Shown: positions 10,426 through 22,510, counted from the stretch's first letter. The stretch is 64,000 nucleotides of DNA from Okapia johnstoni (GCA_024291935.2 CM044312.1:75287001-75351000); one strand, 5' to 3'. Program-made: numbers and translations. Notes: a model not told the origin generated them from the sequence alone.

Positions 10426-10636
10426 TGGGTTTCCCAGGTGACACTAGTAGTACAGAACTCGCCTGCCAAAACAGGAGACCTAAGACAGCTGGGTTCAATC
10501 CCTGGATCAGGAAGATACCCTGCAGGAGCTCATGGCAATCCACTCCAGTTTTCTTGACTGGAAAATACCAGGAGCAGAGGAGCCAGGAGGGCTTCAGTCA
10601 GACTTGACTGAAGCAACTTAGCATGCATGCATGCAC
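10426..10636 (+). mobile_element. Bov-tA SINE, diverged, in tandem
   Basis: Head 'GGGTTTCCCAGGTGACAC', tRNA-like 'GCTGGGTTCAATCCCTGGAT', and BovA part ending in 'GACTTGACTGAAGCAACTTA' with a short GCATGCATGCATGCA tail. Same orientation as, and directly adjacent to, the SINE at 10213-10424. More diverged, so probably an older or different subfamily. Confidence 0.82.
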
Positions 10637-11209
10637 TGGGAAAAAGAGATGGATATGAGATAAGCACTGAATCATGGGATTGATTCAAATCAATAGTTAG
10701 GAAGTGAAGAACAATGCCATCTGAAAGGAGTATCAAGATGGAAATCTTGAAAAGAAGTCAGAGAAGTCAGTAAAGGAAACAGCAATCAAGTTTCCCCCAT
10801 TAAATGGAAAGTAGAAATGGAAGCAGAATACTAAGAGATACAAAAATCTATGTAATAACATAAAATAAATAAAGGAACGTTTAGAACTTTAGAAATGTGC
10901 TGAGTCTAAAGCAGTATGAGAGGGGAGGTTCAGAAGATGATAGTAGCATTGTTCTCTTGGCTTTGGGATAATATGAATAGAAATAAAAGTGATCCAGTGA
11001 TTTCTATGGCTTCTAGAAAGTTGAAATTAAAATTTGTTTTCTGTGGCTTAAACCATCTGAACTATGATTTAAAACCTCTTCACTATGGCAAGAAAAGAAC
11101 TGCATGGAAACAAAAAACATCTGAACAAAGTGTCCAATTAAATTACCTTGTAACTAGTACAATCCAGTGCCTCTATACTGCAAAGATAGCAGGTTTACAA
11201 ACACCACCT
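10637..11209. other. Unique sequence, no feature seen
   Basis: About 570 bp. The open stretch 10916-11212 (98 codons) has no recognisable domain and probably arises by chance. Confidence 0.5.
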
Positions 11210-11850
11210 TAAAAATCCAAACCCAAACTTGATAGTCAGATAGCCTTCATTGGTGAAACAGCTGGACCTCAATCCCCTTTTATGCTACTCTCTCCATAAC
11301 CCCAACACACAACCTGTGGCCCTACCCATGAAAAAGTGTCCCACATGCTCCTAGAAATAAAATCAGGATGCTGCTCCTGTTTGGCTCTGGCTGGTGCTGA
11401 AGCTGCTGTTTGTGACTGTGCTCAAAGTAATTGCCAGTTGCTCTGCCAGAAATGCCACCTGACCTGCTGCCCATTACTGCATGCTCGCTCCTACAGCTTC
11501 CAGCAGTTAAGGGCTGGAAACATGCCCCAGACTGCTGCTCACAGCCTTTCCCTCTGCTGCCAGCCACTCCTCAGCCCTTCCCTCATTCTGATGACATCAT
11601 CATTCTACCCTCCAACACAACATTCTCTCTTTTCTGATCTCAACAAGCAACTCACCCAATCCTCTAAGTCTGACTTTTTTGGAGGGCCTGTCTGGGGAAT
11701 CAGGTGGACAGAGTCACACAATTCTTCCAATTTTACTAACGTCAGTGTTTCTCCTAGGTGCATAAAAATCATCTATGGCAAGATGGTGGGTACAGGGTGG
11801 ACTGAACCACTATTTTTTTGTTCCTTTGGTTAAGGTTGCTGAGTCCAGCT
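11210..11850. other. GC-richer unassigned block with a 165-codon open stretch
   Basis: Visibly richer in C and G than its surroundings, with C/T-rich phrases. The plus-strand open stretch 11336-11833 encodes 165 residues, with many Cys in the N-terminal half (for example CCSCLALAGAEAAVCDC). I recognise no domain, signal peptide or promoter. The stretch at 11740-11785 ('GTCAGTGTTTCTCCTAGGTG', 'CATAAAAATCAT') faintly resembles a hAT/MER5-type terminus. It may be an old LTR or DNA transposon; it is unlikely to be a gene. Confidence 0.35.
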
Positions 11851-11894
11851 CCACAATGATGCTATCACCATAAAGATTTTTTTTTATGAATGTG

Positions 11895-12096
11895 GAAGTG
11901 TTAGTTGCTCAGTTGTGTCTGACTCTTTGCGACCCCATGGACCTCGCCAGACTCCTCTCTGCATGGAATTTTCCACCCAAGAACAATGGAGTGGGTTGTC
12001 ATTCCTTTCTCCAGGGGATCTTCCCAACTCAGGGATCGAACCTGGGTTTCCTGCATTGTAGGCAGATTCTTTACCATCTGAGCCACCAGGGAAGAC
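11895..12096 (-). mobile_element. Bov-tA SINE
   Basis: Antisense element: 'GTTAGTTGCTCAGTTGTGTC' at the left (3' end) to 'CCATCTGAGCCACCAGGGAA' at the right (head). Flanking T-runs both end in TTTTTTTTTATGA (about 11877-11889 and 12113-12125), a plausible T-rich TSD. Confidence 0.9.
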
Positions 12097-12125
12097 TTTT
12101 TTTTTTTATTTTTTTTTTTTTATGA

Positions 12126-12998
12126 GCAATACAGTTATTGCTTCCAACTACAAACTGCTGGTCCACAGTTTATTATATCTGAATATGTCTAAAATTCAAT
12201 TTTGGAAAGTTTTCATTTATTTCCCCAAAGTTTTTTCTGATTTACTAATTTTAGGTTAAGTGAGAATATAAATTATTGATAAAATGAGAATAATATGTGC
12301 CATATAGCATAATACAATCAAGGGAGAGGGAACCCATCTTATTCACAAGTCCAGCTTGCACTCAAGGGAACAAGATTATACAAGGCATGTGCACCAGGGG
12401 TAGAGATTTTAGGGACCATCTGAAAACTCTTCCTACCACAGGTGAATTGGCATTCTAACTACACATGCTAAACAAACACACAACGTCGGTTGTGTGTACA
12501 TTTTTATTTCCCTGCTGAAAATAAGACCCCTTCTGCCTCCACAGCTAAGCTGTGAATTGTATTACCCAACATGCCCGGTCAACTGAACACAGTCATAAGC
12601 CATTAGCTTTAAAGGTAAGGATAATCTTGAGTCAACTCAGGATTCACTCTCTAATCATTTGTGTCGACTCTAGGTTTTAGGGTACTTTGAATACCTACAA
12701 AGTGACTTAATTTAATCCTACTCTTGAGAACTTGAGGCTATTCTGGCATCAAGGTCATATATTTTAAACATTTGGAATTTTTAATTTGACAGTGAAGAGA
12801 AGGCAGAGGACTTTTCCATGACCTTACTCAAGTTATCAGAATATATATGACACTTGGTGACTAAGTGCCAAATGGCATAAGGCCTATGGTTAGCAAAGAA
12901 ATGTGCACAAGCTTTAAGAAGGATGTATTTGACTATGTCAAATAGAGATTTGACATCACGTGCAGTTCATCACAGGCCATCTTGAAGACTGTCTTAAT
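12126..12998. other. Unique sequence, no feature seen
   Basis: About 870 bp with no recognised family or coding signal. Confidence 0.5.
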
Positions 12999-13276
12999 GC
13001 TGCTGCTACTGCTGTTAAGTTGCTTCAGTCGTGTCCGACTCTGTGCAGCCCCATAGATGGCAGCCCATCAGGCTCCCCCGTCCCTGGGATTCTCCAGGCA
13101 AGAACACTGGAGTGGGTTGCCATTTCCTTCTCCAATGCATGAAAGTGAAAAGTGAAAGTGAAGTCACTCAGTCGTGTCTGACTCTTAGCGACCCCATGGA
13201 CTGCAGCCCACCAGGCTCCTCCATCCATGGGATTTTCCAGGCAAGAGTACTGGAGTGGGGTGCCATTGCCTTCTCC
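12999..13276 (-). mobile_element. BOV-A2 dimeric SINE
   Basis: Two BovA monomers in antisense. The first starts with a (CTG)n-like run, then 'GTTGCTTCAGTCGTGTCCGA' and 'CTCCAGGCAAGAACACTGG'. The second follows the 'GAAAGTGAAAAGTGAAAGTG' linker with 'TCAGTCGTGTCTGACTCTTA' and ends 'GGTGCCATTGCCTTCTCC'. The (CTG)n is the complement of the (AGC)n tail. No clear TSD. Confidence 0.93.
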
Positions 13277-14259
13277 GGTCCCACAGTGTGGTGGCTGGTT
13301 AACAAAGAAGACACCTACTTAATCTTTGTGTCATTTCGTCTCATCCAAAGAGTAAGTCAAAAAGGTCAAAGTTACAAAGGACTCACAACCAAGGTACAAC
13401 TTTTACAAATATCTTTGAATGGCCAGGGAAAGCTTTACTTCTTCAGTCATGCTCCAAATGAGTTCTTAATGAACCAAGAATCCCTTCCCACCCATTACGG
13501 ACCTCTAAGCACAGATGCTTCAAAGATTAGTTCAACATAAAACACAGATGCTTCAGGAGAGTGGACTAAAAAATAGGAGGATGTGGAATATAAGAAAGTG
13601 TGAACAAAGAAACCCTCCCAAAAATATACAGTTCACTAGGATTAAGAATATCATCGATGTAAATCCCGTACCAGTCCACCTTCTGAGAAACTCCTTTTTC
13701 TATTGAGAAATCAAGATGTTTTGACACCCTTATAAAACACAAACAATTGGTCTACCTGCAACTGGATCTGATTCTAAAGTTCTCAGAGAACTGGGGCCAT
13801 TTTAGAATTACGGAGAAGTAATGTTCCTGATAAAAAATATAATTTGTCTTTACCAATATGCTACATCATGGGTGAAATAAAAATACTGTGAAATGTAACA
13901 CTCAGTGTCTCTCTGGGTACAAGTCAAATTGTATTTAAGCTCACATTAAAGGGGCAGTCATTTGAAACTGAACAAATATTCTGGGTTGAAGGGAAGTATT
14001 GATGTGAGAAAATAATCAGTTTATTTACATTTCTTTCATTTTATTTCATGATAGGATCTCTAAACTGGGTATAAAAAACAACTGTGTGTGATTGGCATCA
14101 TCCTTATTTAAATAAAAGCAAAAACAAGTCCACCAATACCCAGGGGAAGGTGGAACACCCCACTAGTCCTGCCCATCAACAGCAGACATTCATTGAGAGA
14201 CTTGTGAGTGTGAGGCTAAATCAGATTTAATACCATACTACATGGCATCAACTATCTTA
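13277..14259. other. Unique sequence, no feature seen
   Basis: About 980 bp. An open stretch continuing from the SINE to 13540 is driven by the SINE and has no recognisable domain. Confidence 0.5.
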
Positions 14260-14600
14260 AATCCAGCTTCCATTTCTCTCTGTTTCAACCAGTGCTACGA
14301 TCCCAGGTTTTCTTGTTCAAGCTCAAAACTTCATATTTTCCTTGATACCTCAGGTCACCCCTGTTCACCATACCAACCTTGTTGATAGTTTTACTATAAT
14401 ACTCACCATACAAATCCCTTCACTGTCATTCTCCTTTAACGGTGGTATTTGTTTACCTTTAGCTTTCATACATAATCTTGTATGATTACATTAGCTTTCT
14501 CACACTGAACTAGATTCCCTGCCTAATATCACTACTCTTTCCAAATTGTAACATATAAAACTGCTAGGCTAATACTCCCAAATACCTAATGGAAGTTAAT
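14260..14600 (+). mobile_element. Old interspersed repeat, probably L2-related
   Basis: Pyrimidine-rich phrases in an order I associate with a widespread ancient mammalian repeat: 'TTTCCTTGATACCTCAGGTC', then 'TAATACTCACCATACAAATC' and 'CACTGTCATTCTCC'. The same type of sequence recurs at 22260-22510. Highly diverged; class and strand are uncertain. Confidence 0.35.
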
Positions 14601-14624
14601 GTTCTCTTCATATTGGAGTGCTAT

Positions 14625-14815
14625 TTGCCAGATTTTCTTCTAATAACTTTATATGCATTTTATAACTTCAACCTTGCAACAATATACTTGAACTCTTTTT
14701 ATCTCCATTTTGCAGAAAAAGATCCTTGATAAAAGAAATACCAAGGAAGTCTCCTAAGGCAGAGTTAAGTATCTGATTCCAAAGCTACTTATAATCATGC
14801 CCTATTGCCTTCCTA
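14625..14815 (-). mobile_element. MIR SINE relic
   Basis: Antisense MIR: 'TATATGCATTTTATAACTTC', 'ATCTCCATTTTGCAGAAAAA', 'AGTTAAGTATCTGATTCCAA' and 'CTACTTATAATCATGCCCTA' follow the family order. Diverged. Confidence 0.6.
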
Positions 14816-14929
14816 TGTAAATTAATAACCTGGACCTATGCCCAGTACTCAAGAAGCTAAGTATGAATGCTGTGTGAAGACTTTAATCTAGAACTCAAAT
14901 CTGCTCTCTTTAATCCCTGAATATAAATG

Positions 14930-15130
14930 GATCACTCCCAACACTGACTTTTACTGTCATTTGGAACACCATCTTCCCCCATCTATTCAGATGTGATTTA
15001 CTTTTTTAAACTGATCTCTAGTTCAGCCCTTTGAGTGAGGTCATTTCAGACCACCCAGGGTATTGTGATATATCCTCTCCTTTGAATTTCTTGAACATCT
15101 ATTTCATTTTTGCACTTATAAAATGTCTTT
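14930..15130 (+). mobile_element. L2 LINE 3' relic
   Basis: 'AGTTCAGCCCTTTGAGTGAG' and 'TTTCAGACCACCCAGGGTAT' resemble the L2 3' end (CAGCTCAAATGTCAC..., CCTGACCACCC...). Short and diverged. Confidence 0.4.
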
Positions 15131-15607
15131 CAGAGATATTCAACTTATTTGGTTGTACTTTGTGACATCTGACTTACTGAGAGAACATAATGTATTTAGG
15201 GATACGGATTCTGCCTTATACTCTCTCTTGCCTTCATAGTGTATAGAATAATACCTTATATTAGGAAAGTGCTTTGCAGATAGCAGGTACCCCATTCAGT
15301 GAAAACAGTAAGAGGTTTTCATGAGCAAGCACCTAAAATGGGAATGGTAAGGTTCACAAAAGTAAATAACATGTTCCGTGAAAGAACGTCCTTGCTATGA
15401 AGCAATTTCTAGTCAAATTTATGGAATAAACAGTTATTATTTGTTGTATATTTATATACATAATAACCACAGAAACAGAGATACTGGCAGATACCATAAG
15501 AGAGACTCAGGAAAGCCTTGGTCAAATCATTGTATTTTGGGTGATATGCCATATCATGGGAACAGATAGAACAAATATGAGTAGGGAAGTACAGTTCATA
15601 CACTTTG
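15131..15607. other. Unique sequence, no feature seen
   Basis: The phrase near 15265-15300 ('GTGCTTTGCAGATAGCAGGTA') could be a small MIR/L2 tail, too short to call. Nothing else recognised. Confidence 0.4.
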
Positions 15608-15816
15608 TTGTTAGTGTTAGCCGCTCAGTCATGCCCAACTTCTTTGCGATCCTATGGACTGCAGCCGACCAGGCTCCTCTGTCCATGGGATTTTCCAGGC
15701 AAGGATACTGGAGTGGTTTGCCATTTCCTACTCCAGGGAATCTTCCTGACCAAGAGATTGAACCCAGGTCTCCTGCACTGCAAGAAGATTCTTTTCTGAC
15801 TGAGCTACCAGGGATG
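15608..15816 (-). mobile_element. Bov-tA SINE
   Basis: Antisense: 'TTAGCCGCTCAGTCATGCCC' through 'GGCTCCTCTGTCCATGGGAT' to the head 'TGACTGAGCTACCAGGGATG'. About full length. Open stretches across it on either strand are SINE translations. Confidence 0.92.
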
Positions 15817-18334
15817 AAGAAATAGACTTATCTGACAAAAATACAATAGGAAATGAAAAAGTGGAAATAAAACAATAAATTGAACAAAACAGGAAGCACA
15901 CTGAATGACATGCTATGGATTTTGGATTTTCTTTGAACTGCTGCCTGGTTTTCAGCACCAGCTCATAATGAGCATAGCACATTGTCACACAGAGTTGCTG
16001 TTAATGATTAAAGAAGATAGTGTTTGTAAAACACCTAGTGTGGGGCCTGCAAAATCACAGATGTTCACCAAAGGATGCCTTGTCATTGTTCACTGTCAGA
16101 GTTTTGCTTGATACAGAAAAATCTGCCAAGATTCCATTGGATGGGGACAAAAGGAGCCAATGAGAGCAAACTGTCAATTGATGTGTCCCTGAAAGGAGAG
16201 AGAAACTCGGAGGCCAGAAGCATTCAATAAACATTTGCAGGAGCAGTTAGAAAAGCATAAGTTAATTTGTCTTTCCTAGAATGCCATGGATAATCATGAT
16301 CTCTCAGAGAGATGTTAAAAGGAAAAAGAATCAAAATGACTAAAAGAATTTCCTTTTAAACTCACTCTCTTTCCCCCAGCCCCAAAGTGAAGGAGAAACT
16401 TCAGAAGGTGGGAAACGGATCCTTTTGGCAACACAGAATACAACTGCCTTGCCATTTCCAGAATCTTTGGCATTTCATTTCCTTCACTGGAATCATTTTA
16501 CATCAATTACTTCCAGCCAATCATACTTACAATTGCTTGGCTCCTAGAAAGAAACTACGTGGAAATCAACCATCGTGAGCCATTTGGTCTCCCATTTCCT
16601 AGAGGCCAACACTTCAGCACTTGAAGACTTGTTGACTGCTTTCTCCTTCCTGGCCAAAAAAGCTTCCTGTAGCAACAATCATCTCACTACTCACTCTCTT
16701 CTGTATTGTACTTAATTTTTGTACTTAACTGTACTTAAATTATTTTCTACGTAATTCTCTTGCTATAGTTATTCTCCTATTAATATATTCCTATGGTTTG
16801 TTCTCTAAATAATGAACAAAATCAAAACTTTCTTAAAACCTCCCAATATTCTAAGAGTTTCAAATATACAATTTGTGGAGTTCTTTTAAACTTTACTTTA
16901 CTCAAAAGAGACCAAAGAAGTAAGGCTATTAATCCCTAAGTTATTTTGCTGTTGAAGATGTTTGTTTCCACTTAGGTTAAGGGTTCTTAAACAAAGATCT
17001 TTCTGAAATGTAGCTAAAAATAAGCAAAAATGGTGACTATTCCCCAGAATTCAACTGTACACTGGGGAGTCAAAAAAGAGAACTCCTGTCCCATGCAATA
17101 TCATCTTATTATCAACTATATTTTACTGTGAAAGCATATTATTTTTAGATAAATATGAAGATAAAATGAAGACAGAGATAAATTTAGCTAGAAGTAAATA
17201 ATAATTGTTATTTATGATTGTAATTACTATACAACAGTTATAATTATTTCTATTATACAACAGAGAAAAATAAAAGTAGGAACACTATCATTTGCTTTTT
17301 CTGTGTTCCAGATAAATGAACAAATATATGAAAATCAGAGCATTAATAGTTATAGGTGAATTACATTGAAAATGGGTCATAGTTACATGAAATTTGGTCA
17401 TGAGAAGCTACTCTAACAATGGTGAAAAGGGTGAGTTAATAATCTCCTTGTGTCTGTTCTGCCATCATACCTTCAGCAGACTATGATGGAGGTTCTATTT
17501 TCTTAAATGTAACCAGCCCGCCTTACTCATGTTTCTGAGACAGAACTAATCAAGAGAATGTTGCTTTTGCACTTATATTTTCTTCTGAAGATTTCTGTCT
17601 CCTGCATTAGTTTCACTTCTTGGGAATAAATACAATGTTCTAGTTGGTACAACTTCTCTTCTATGAAAAATTGTTGCTAACCCAATGAATTCTAGTTCTA
17701 TAGATGAAAGAATAAATTGTTGAAACTTTTAAAACTCTTCAAGAGTCACTACACAAACTTTATTAATACTAGTATGATTTGTCAAACTTTATGATTCCTA
17801 TATTGATTATATTGCATTCTAGCCCTCACGTCCACATTTTATCTGCTATGTCTACCATACAATTTCTCCATTTTTAAGGTCATTTCGTTTTTCCAACTCC
17901 CAACAGAATTTAAACACTTGCTCATTGAAGAAATGATTATATTCTCATATGGACATGTATGGACACACAAATTTGAAACACAAGTTGAATAAAAAGTCTC
18001 AGTACCAAAGACACTAGGCCCTTGTTCATTTGTATTTTCATGTTCCATTTTAATTTATTTATATTTCCAAACAGTTAAATTTAAGATTATCTTTATACTC
18101 TTTTAACATATCAATACCTGAATTTTAGAATCGTAGGTTTCTAGTGGATTTGTATGATTGAAATATCTATTGAACTTCTTGAACTTGGATTATGCTTGAT
18201 AAATAACCAAATATACCTCCCTACATTTTCAGTTGTACAACATGTGTTCTCTCAAATGCCACACTAAACTCAGCTCTGAGGCATGTCTGATGAGGGAGCA
18301 GGGAAAATGGAGATATTCTGGACCTTAACTATGA
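15817..18334. other. Unique AT-rich sequence
   Basis: About 2.5 kb with no ruminant-specific element. An acceptor-like 'CTCTCTTTCCCCCAG' ends at 16380 and precedes a 63-codon open stretch, but there is no matching donor or recognisable protein. A fragment near 16015-16050 ('AAAACACCTAGTGTGGGGCC') could be a MIR tail. Confidence 0.45.
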
Positions 18335-18475
18335 AATTTGGTTTGAATCACTGCTCTTCATATATGAGATAAACAAGTGTTCTGTACTTCAGCTTTCCAA
18401 TATGTAAAATAACAATGCTACTAAACACTTCTTTGAGTTGATGCAAGATTAATGAGATTACTTGTGAAAAGATAA
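18335..18475 (+). mobile_element. MIR SINE relic
   Basis: 'TTTGAATCACTGCTCTTCAT', then 'TACTTCAGCTTTCCAATATG', 'TAAAATAACAATGCTAC', 'GATTAATGAGATTACTTGTG' follow MIR sense order. Diverged. Confidence 0.6.
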
Positions 18476-19654
18476 CTCTAGGTTTTCCTAGTTGGAGCTT
18501 CTTTCCCTTGGTTTCTCACTCTTAATTTTATTCAGATCTTAGAAACTTTCTCTGAAGTAACTGGTTGCTTGAGACATTCCTCAAAATAAATTTTAAAGCA
18601 GGGTGTTATTTATTTTTTTCCTTTTAGCAGGAGTTTTTGTTTTGTTTTCTTTTTTCTTGTGTCCATAGGCACACATTGTGAAGTAGCTATTGAGATATAG
18701 AGAAACAGGAGGGGACCAAGAGGATTTGTTTTAACCCGAGTCCCCTAGCAGAAGCCAGAGAGAATGCTCTCACAGCAGGGAGGCTCCCTCCAGGTCAGCT
18801 GAGCACTGTCAGGTAGAGAGGCCTGACTCCACAGCGGCCCTCTGCTGAGCCACCAACTTCCTTTGTGTTGGTTACTGAAGATCTGTACCTTTCCTTGTTT
18901 GACATGTTTTGTTATATTGTGTTTTCTTCTCCAAGTAAGATGTGCCATCTTTGTATCTTTCCTTCTGCCCTAAGACTATTCAGTAGGAAGTTGGTCTGTC
19001 ACATTGAGATTAAAGATTCATACAACAAATCCCTCCTGTGCAAGGAAAGGTCAAAGGAACCCATATGCAAGATTTATAAGGAACCCTTCTGGGGTACATC
19101 TTACAGACTCTGTGTGCATATCTGAAACTAAGAAGCATTTCCCCTCTATGTTTTAATGAAATTAATTTGTGTTTACTTTTGCAAAGTTTAACAAGTAATA
19201 TAGTAAAATATAATATTTTAAAGAGAGATTTATATAAAAGCTACCAAGAATTCTTCTTGCAGCAGTGTTAGACAATATATGACTGCAGATTTTTTTCAGT
19301 TAAAACTAAAATTCAGCTAATTTTCCAGATCCTATCCACATTTAACCAAGTAAGAATTTCTTCCTAAAACCAGGCCCTCTGAGATGAAGAAAATGGCCTG
19401 ACATCCAACAGCTGTAGATAACAAGTTAGCAAGAAAGGAAAGATACTAAAGAGAGCCTACCATTTCTCAAACTATCACAGTTTGATCACAGTTGAAGGGT
19501 AAGTGAAGAAAATTGGCTTTTTTAAAAATGAAATATGTATTACTTAAGAATTACAAGTTTAAAATCAGTATTAACTTTGTAAAATCAGTATTAACTCTGT
19601 AAAATATGTATATTTACCTACATACATATATATTTTTAAATCACATAGAGTAAG
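18476..19654. other. Unique sequence with a GC-richer patch
   Basis: 18735-18860 is noticeably GC-richer ('AGGGAGGCTCCCTCCAGGTC', 'CACAGCGGCCCTCTGCTGAG') in an AT-rich setting; no family assigned. Around 19561-19600 a 20-bp unit (AAAATCAGTATTAACTTTGT) is repeated twice head to tail with one change. Confidence 0.45.
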
Positions 19655-19830
19655 TTTGGATTCTAAAACTGCCACTTACAATTTATTCAACTTAAAACAA
19701 GTCAGTTAACTTCTGGGCTTCAGTGTATCTAAAATAAAAGTACTAATATCTATTTTATAGGATTGTTGGGCAATTAAGAAAATGCTTAGTTCTTAAGTGC
19801 TTAGTTCAGTGACTATGATAGAAAGCTTTT
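19655..19830 (+). mobile_element. MIR SINE relic
   Basis: 'AACTGCCACTTACAATTTAT', 'AACAAGTCAGTTAACTTCTG', 'CTTCAGTGTATCTAAAATAA', 'TTATAGGATTGTTGGGCAAT' and 'GTGCTTAGTTCAGTG' match MIR sense order clearly. Confidence 0.75.
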
Positions 19831-20039
19831 AATGAATATATAAATATTCATGGTCACCATCATCACTGTCACCATTACTTATATCTTTAGTTACTCACCT
19901 AGTACTGTAAAGATTTTAATACACACACAAACATATGCATACACACACAGATAGAAGATATGAAACAACCATTGAAGGAAAAGATACCTAAAGAAGAGGG
20001 AGTGGAGAAGTATATTCTCAAGTGCTGTGGTGGTTTTAA

Positions 20040-20510
20040 AGTCTGTCTACTGATTTGTTGATATACCCTGCTTACTGACCCAAGAGGTGAACTTAATTCC
20101 CATCCCCTTGAGTGTGGGCTGCATTTAGTGACTCATTTCTAAAAACAGGATACAGCAGGAGTAAAGGGAAGTCACTTCTAAGATTAGATCATGAAAACAG
20201 TATGGCTTCCATCTCGGGTGTTCTTTCTGTTGCTCTCTCTTTGATCCCTCTTTTTAGGGAAAGCCATATTGGGAGAAGCCCCAGGGAGGATCCTACAGAG
20301 TAAGGAACAAAAGTCTCCTGGTGATGGTAACATAAGTGAGCCTGGAACTTCAAGCCCTGGTCAATAGCTTGAAAGAATCTCATTGGAGGTCTTGAGCAAG
20401 AACCACCTCATTCCTATATTCTTGACTCTCAGCAACTATGTGAAATATATACTTGTTCTAAGCTATAAATTTAAAAGTTATTATGGAGAAATAGATAATA
20501 CACATCTTAA
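20040..20510 (+). mobile_element. MLT1-type LTR (ERVL-MaLR) relic
   Basis: 'CCCATCCCCTTGAGTGTGGG', 'AAGTCACTTCTAAGATTAGA', 'GGCTTCCATCTCGGGTGTTC', 'GCAAGAACCACCTCATTCC' and a terminal 'GAGAAATAGATAATAC' are in MLT1 order. A solo, non-coding, old LTR; no internal retroviral genes are seen next to it. Confidence 0.7.
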
Positions 20511-22259
20511 ATAATGAAAGAAACTGATTCAAGGAAATGATGATAGAATCAGACCAGAAAACAGGTATTCAGGAGTTGTGTTCGACTCAGCCATTTCATC
20601 ACGGAGCATAGCTTCCTGGCTCCTTACTCATTACTCAATCCCAGCTTCCTATTAAATTCTAATAATGTCTGTCATCATCCTACCCATCTCTTGGATTATT
20701 CAACTGTACAAAGGCAAGTATCACTATTGGTGATATCTATATTTTACCTGGATTTTACAGAAAACTTCTTAAATCACTTTAAAATATTTCTAAAATGTGA
20801 CAATAGTTACATCTTGTTGTGCTTGGTATTATTTTCTTTCCATGTAGGGACAGTTAAATCTAGAGACTCTTTGAAAATTTAAGAAAGAAGTATTTCTTGC
20901 ACCTGAAACCACATATCAGCTTCAGGAAAGGAAGATTTGGCAACTGTTTCTAAGTTGATTACTCTTCCAGTATTAAAACAAATGGCACATTTCCCAGACT
21001 GAAATAGTTATTTAATCTCAATCAATTATTCTTTCCTTCTCTCATTCCCCTCTGTCTCTCCCTCTCTTTGGAGGGTTATATGGGACAAAAAAGTTCTTAA
21101 TTGAATAACAATCAAGAGATATCACTAATTAATACATCAGGAATCTATTGCTTCCCACAGGTGAGAGTGAGAAAGAACAAAAGTTACAGCTATATATATT
21201 TTGTCCACTTTAATTTCCAAAGAAATACATGAAGGCTATAACGTTGTTTGCTTTGTTACTGGAAAAGGACTGAGTAAAGAAAACACTTTAAAAGAATATT
21301 CACAGTAACTGCATGTACCTGCATTTAGAATACAACCCTGCAATTGGTTGCTAAGACCTACTGGAACATAAGAGGAAACCTATTAAATACTGTACATTTT
21401 TTACATGGAGAATTATCCATTTGTGATTTTTTAAAAAAAAATTTTTTTAATTCTTTAATTTTGTCAATTTTTGTGAATTAAAATAACAGCTTAATATGCA
21501 AGTTGAGGACAACCTTTCTCAAAAAGAAAGCAATCAATAATTTATCATGGCTCTCTAGATTCATATAAGTCCTTTATACAGGTTATGTTGTGATTTTTTT
21601 TGTTATGGTTTTCATCAAAATGGCTTATTCTGAGAAACGTATGAGAAAATTCAAATCCATTAGAGAATTTCAATTATGTAAAGCACTTCAACACTTCATG
21701 AAGAACACATATTTCACAGTCTAAGCTTAACTGCTTGAAAGTCGATTTCATAAAACTGCCAAAGTCTAATTAGTTAGGATAAAGTCCCCTTCTTTCCTAA
21801 TTTTTAAAACAATATCATCCCACATTTCTAGTAGTCCCTTTTCTCTTTTTCACATCTCAAATAGCCTTCTGGACTCTCTTTTTACTGTACTTCTCACCAA
21901 AAATGTGGTATTTGTTCCTACACGTATTTTCAATTTACAGGTAAGAAAGGGGGAAAATGTATTGAGAAAAGAGATGAGGAGTACAGTCTTCACTTTGACA
22001 GTATCTCTGGGACCTTGGCCATATTACTTCATTCTCCTTAGATTCATTTTCTTCAGCTACCAAATTAAGCTTTTTTCCAGTTCTTGTTCAGCTACAACAT
22101 TTTATAGCTGTCAAATCTGATATCCAAATTTTACCACATCTCCTTAGTTGCAAATTTTCTGGTATTTCTCCTGTTCTGTACATTTTTCCACTTGCTGTTG
22201 CTTCAAAATCAAATTCCCTTAAACTAATGAAAAAGGTCTGCCTACATAGCCATTCCTTG
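20511..22259. other. Unique AT-rich sequence
   Basis: About 1.75 kb, no recognised repeat or gene. Short T-runs near 21430-21465. Open stretches (20691-20882, 21905-22120) are without recognisable features. Confidence 0.5.
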
Positions 22260-22510
22260 TTCCCCCTGGTAAGGGTGCCAATATTTCCACTACACAGACT
22301 TGGAAATCCATAATCCTTGTCTTAACTTTCCTTTCGTCTTCAACATTAAATGAGTTGCAAAGTTCACTTGAGATTTTTATCTCTATCTCTTTTCAGTCTA
22401 GTATCTTTCCATTTGCATCACACTATTTCTGATTTTTATTGTTCTCACCTAGACAACTACTAAGGTTCCAACTTAATTTCCCTGCCTACAGAGTCCCCAC
22501 CACCCAGTGA
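22260..22510 (+). mobile_element. Old interspersed repeat, probably L2-related
   Basis: 'GTTCTCACCTAGACAACTAC' followed by 'CAACTTAATTTCCCTGCCTA' is a phrase typical of a common ancient mammalian repeat (CTCACCTGGACTACTGCAA..., CTGGTCTCCCTGCCT...). Same type as 14260-14600. Class uncertain. Confidence 0.45.

Noticed and set aside
11886..12125. tRNA-like sequences within SINEs as possible tRNA genes
   Set aside because: The A/B-box-like parts belong to Bov-tA/CHR SINEs and lack a full cloverleaf; no true tRNA gene seen anywhere in the window.
16380..16578. Polypyrimidine tract plus CAG followed by a 63-codon open stretch
   Set aside because: Acceptor-like sequences are common by chance; no donor at a sensible place and no protein similarity recognised.
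20040..20510. Retroviral genes next to the MLT1 LTR
   Set aside because: Only a solo LTR-like relic is visible; no gag, pol or env similarity on either side.
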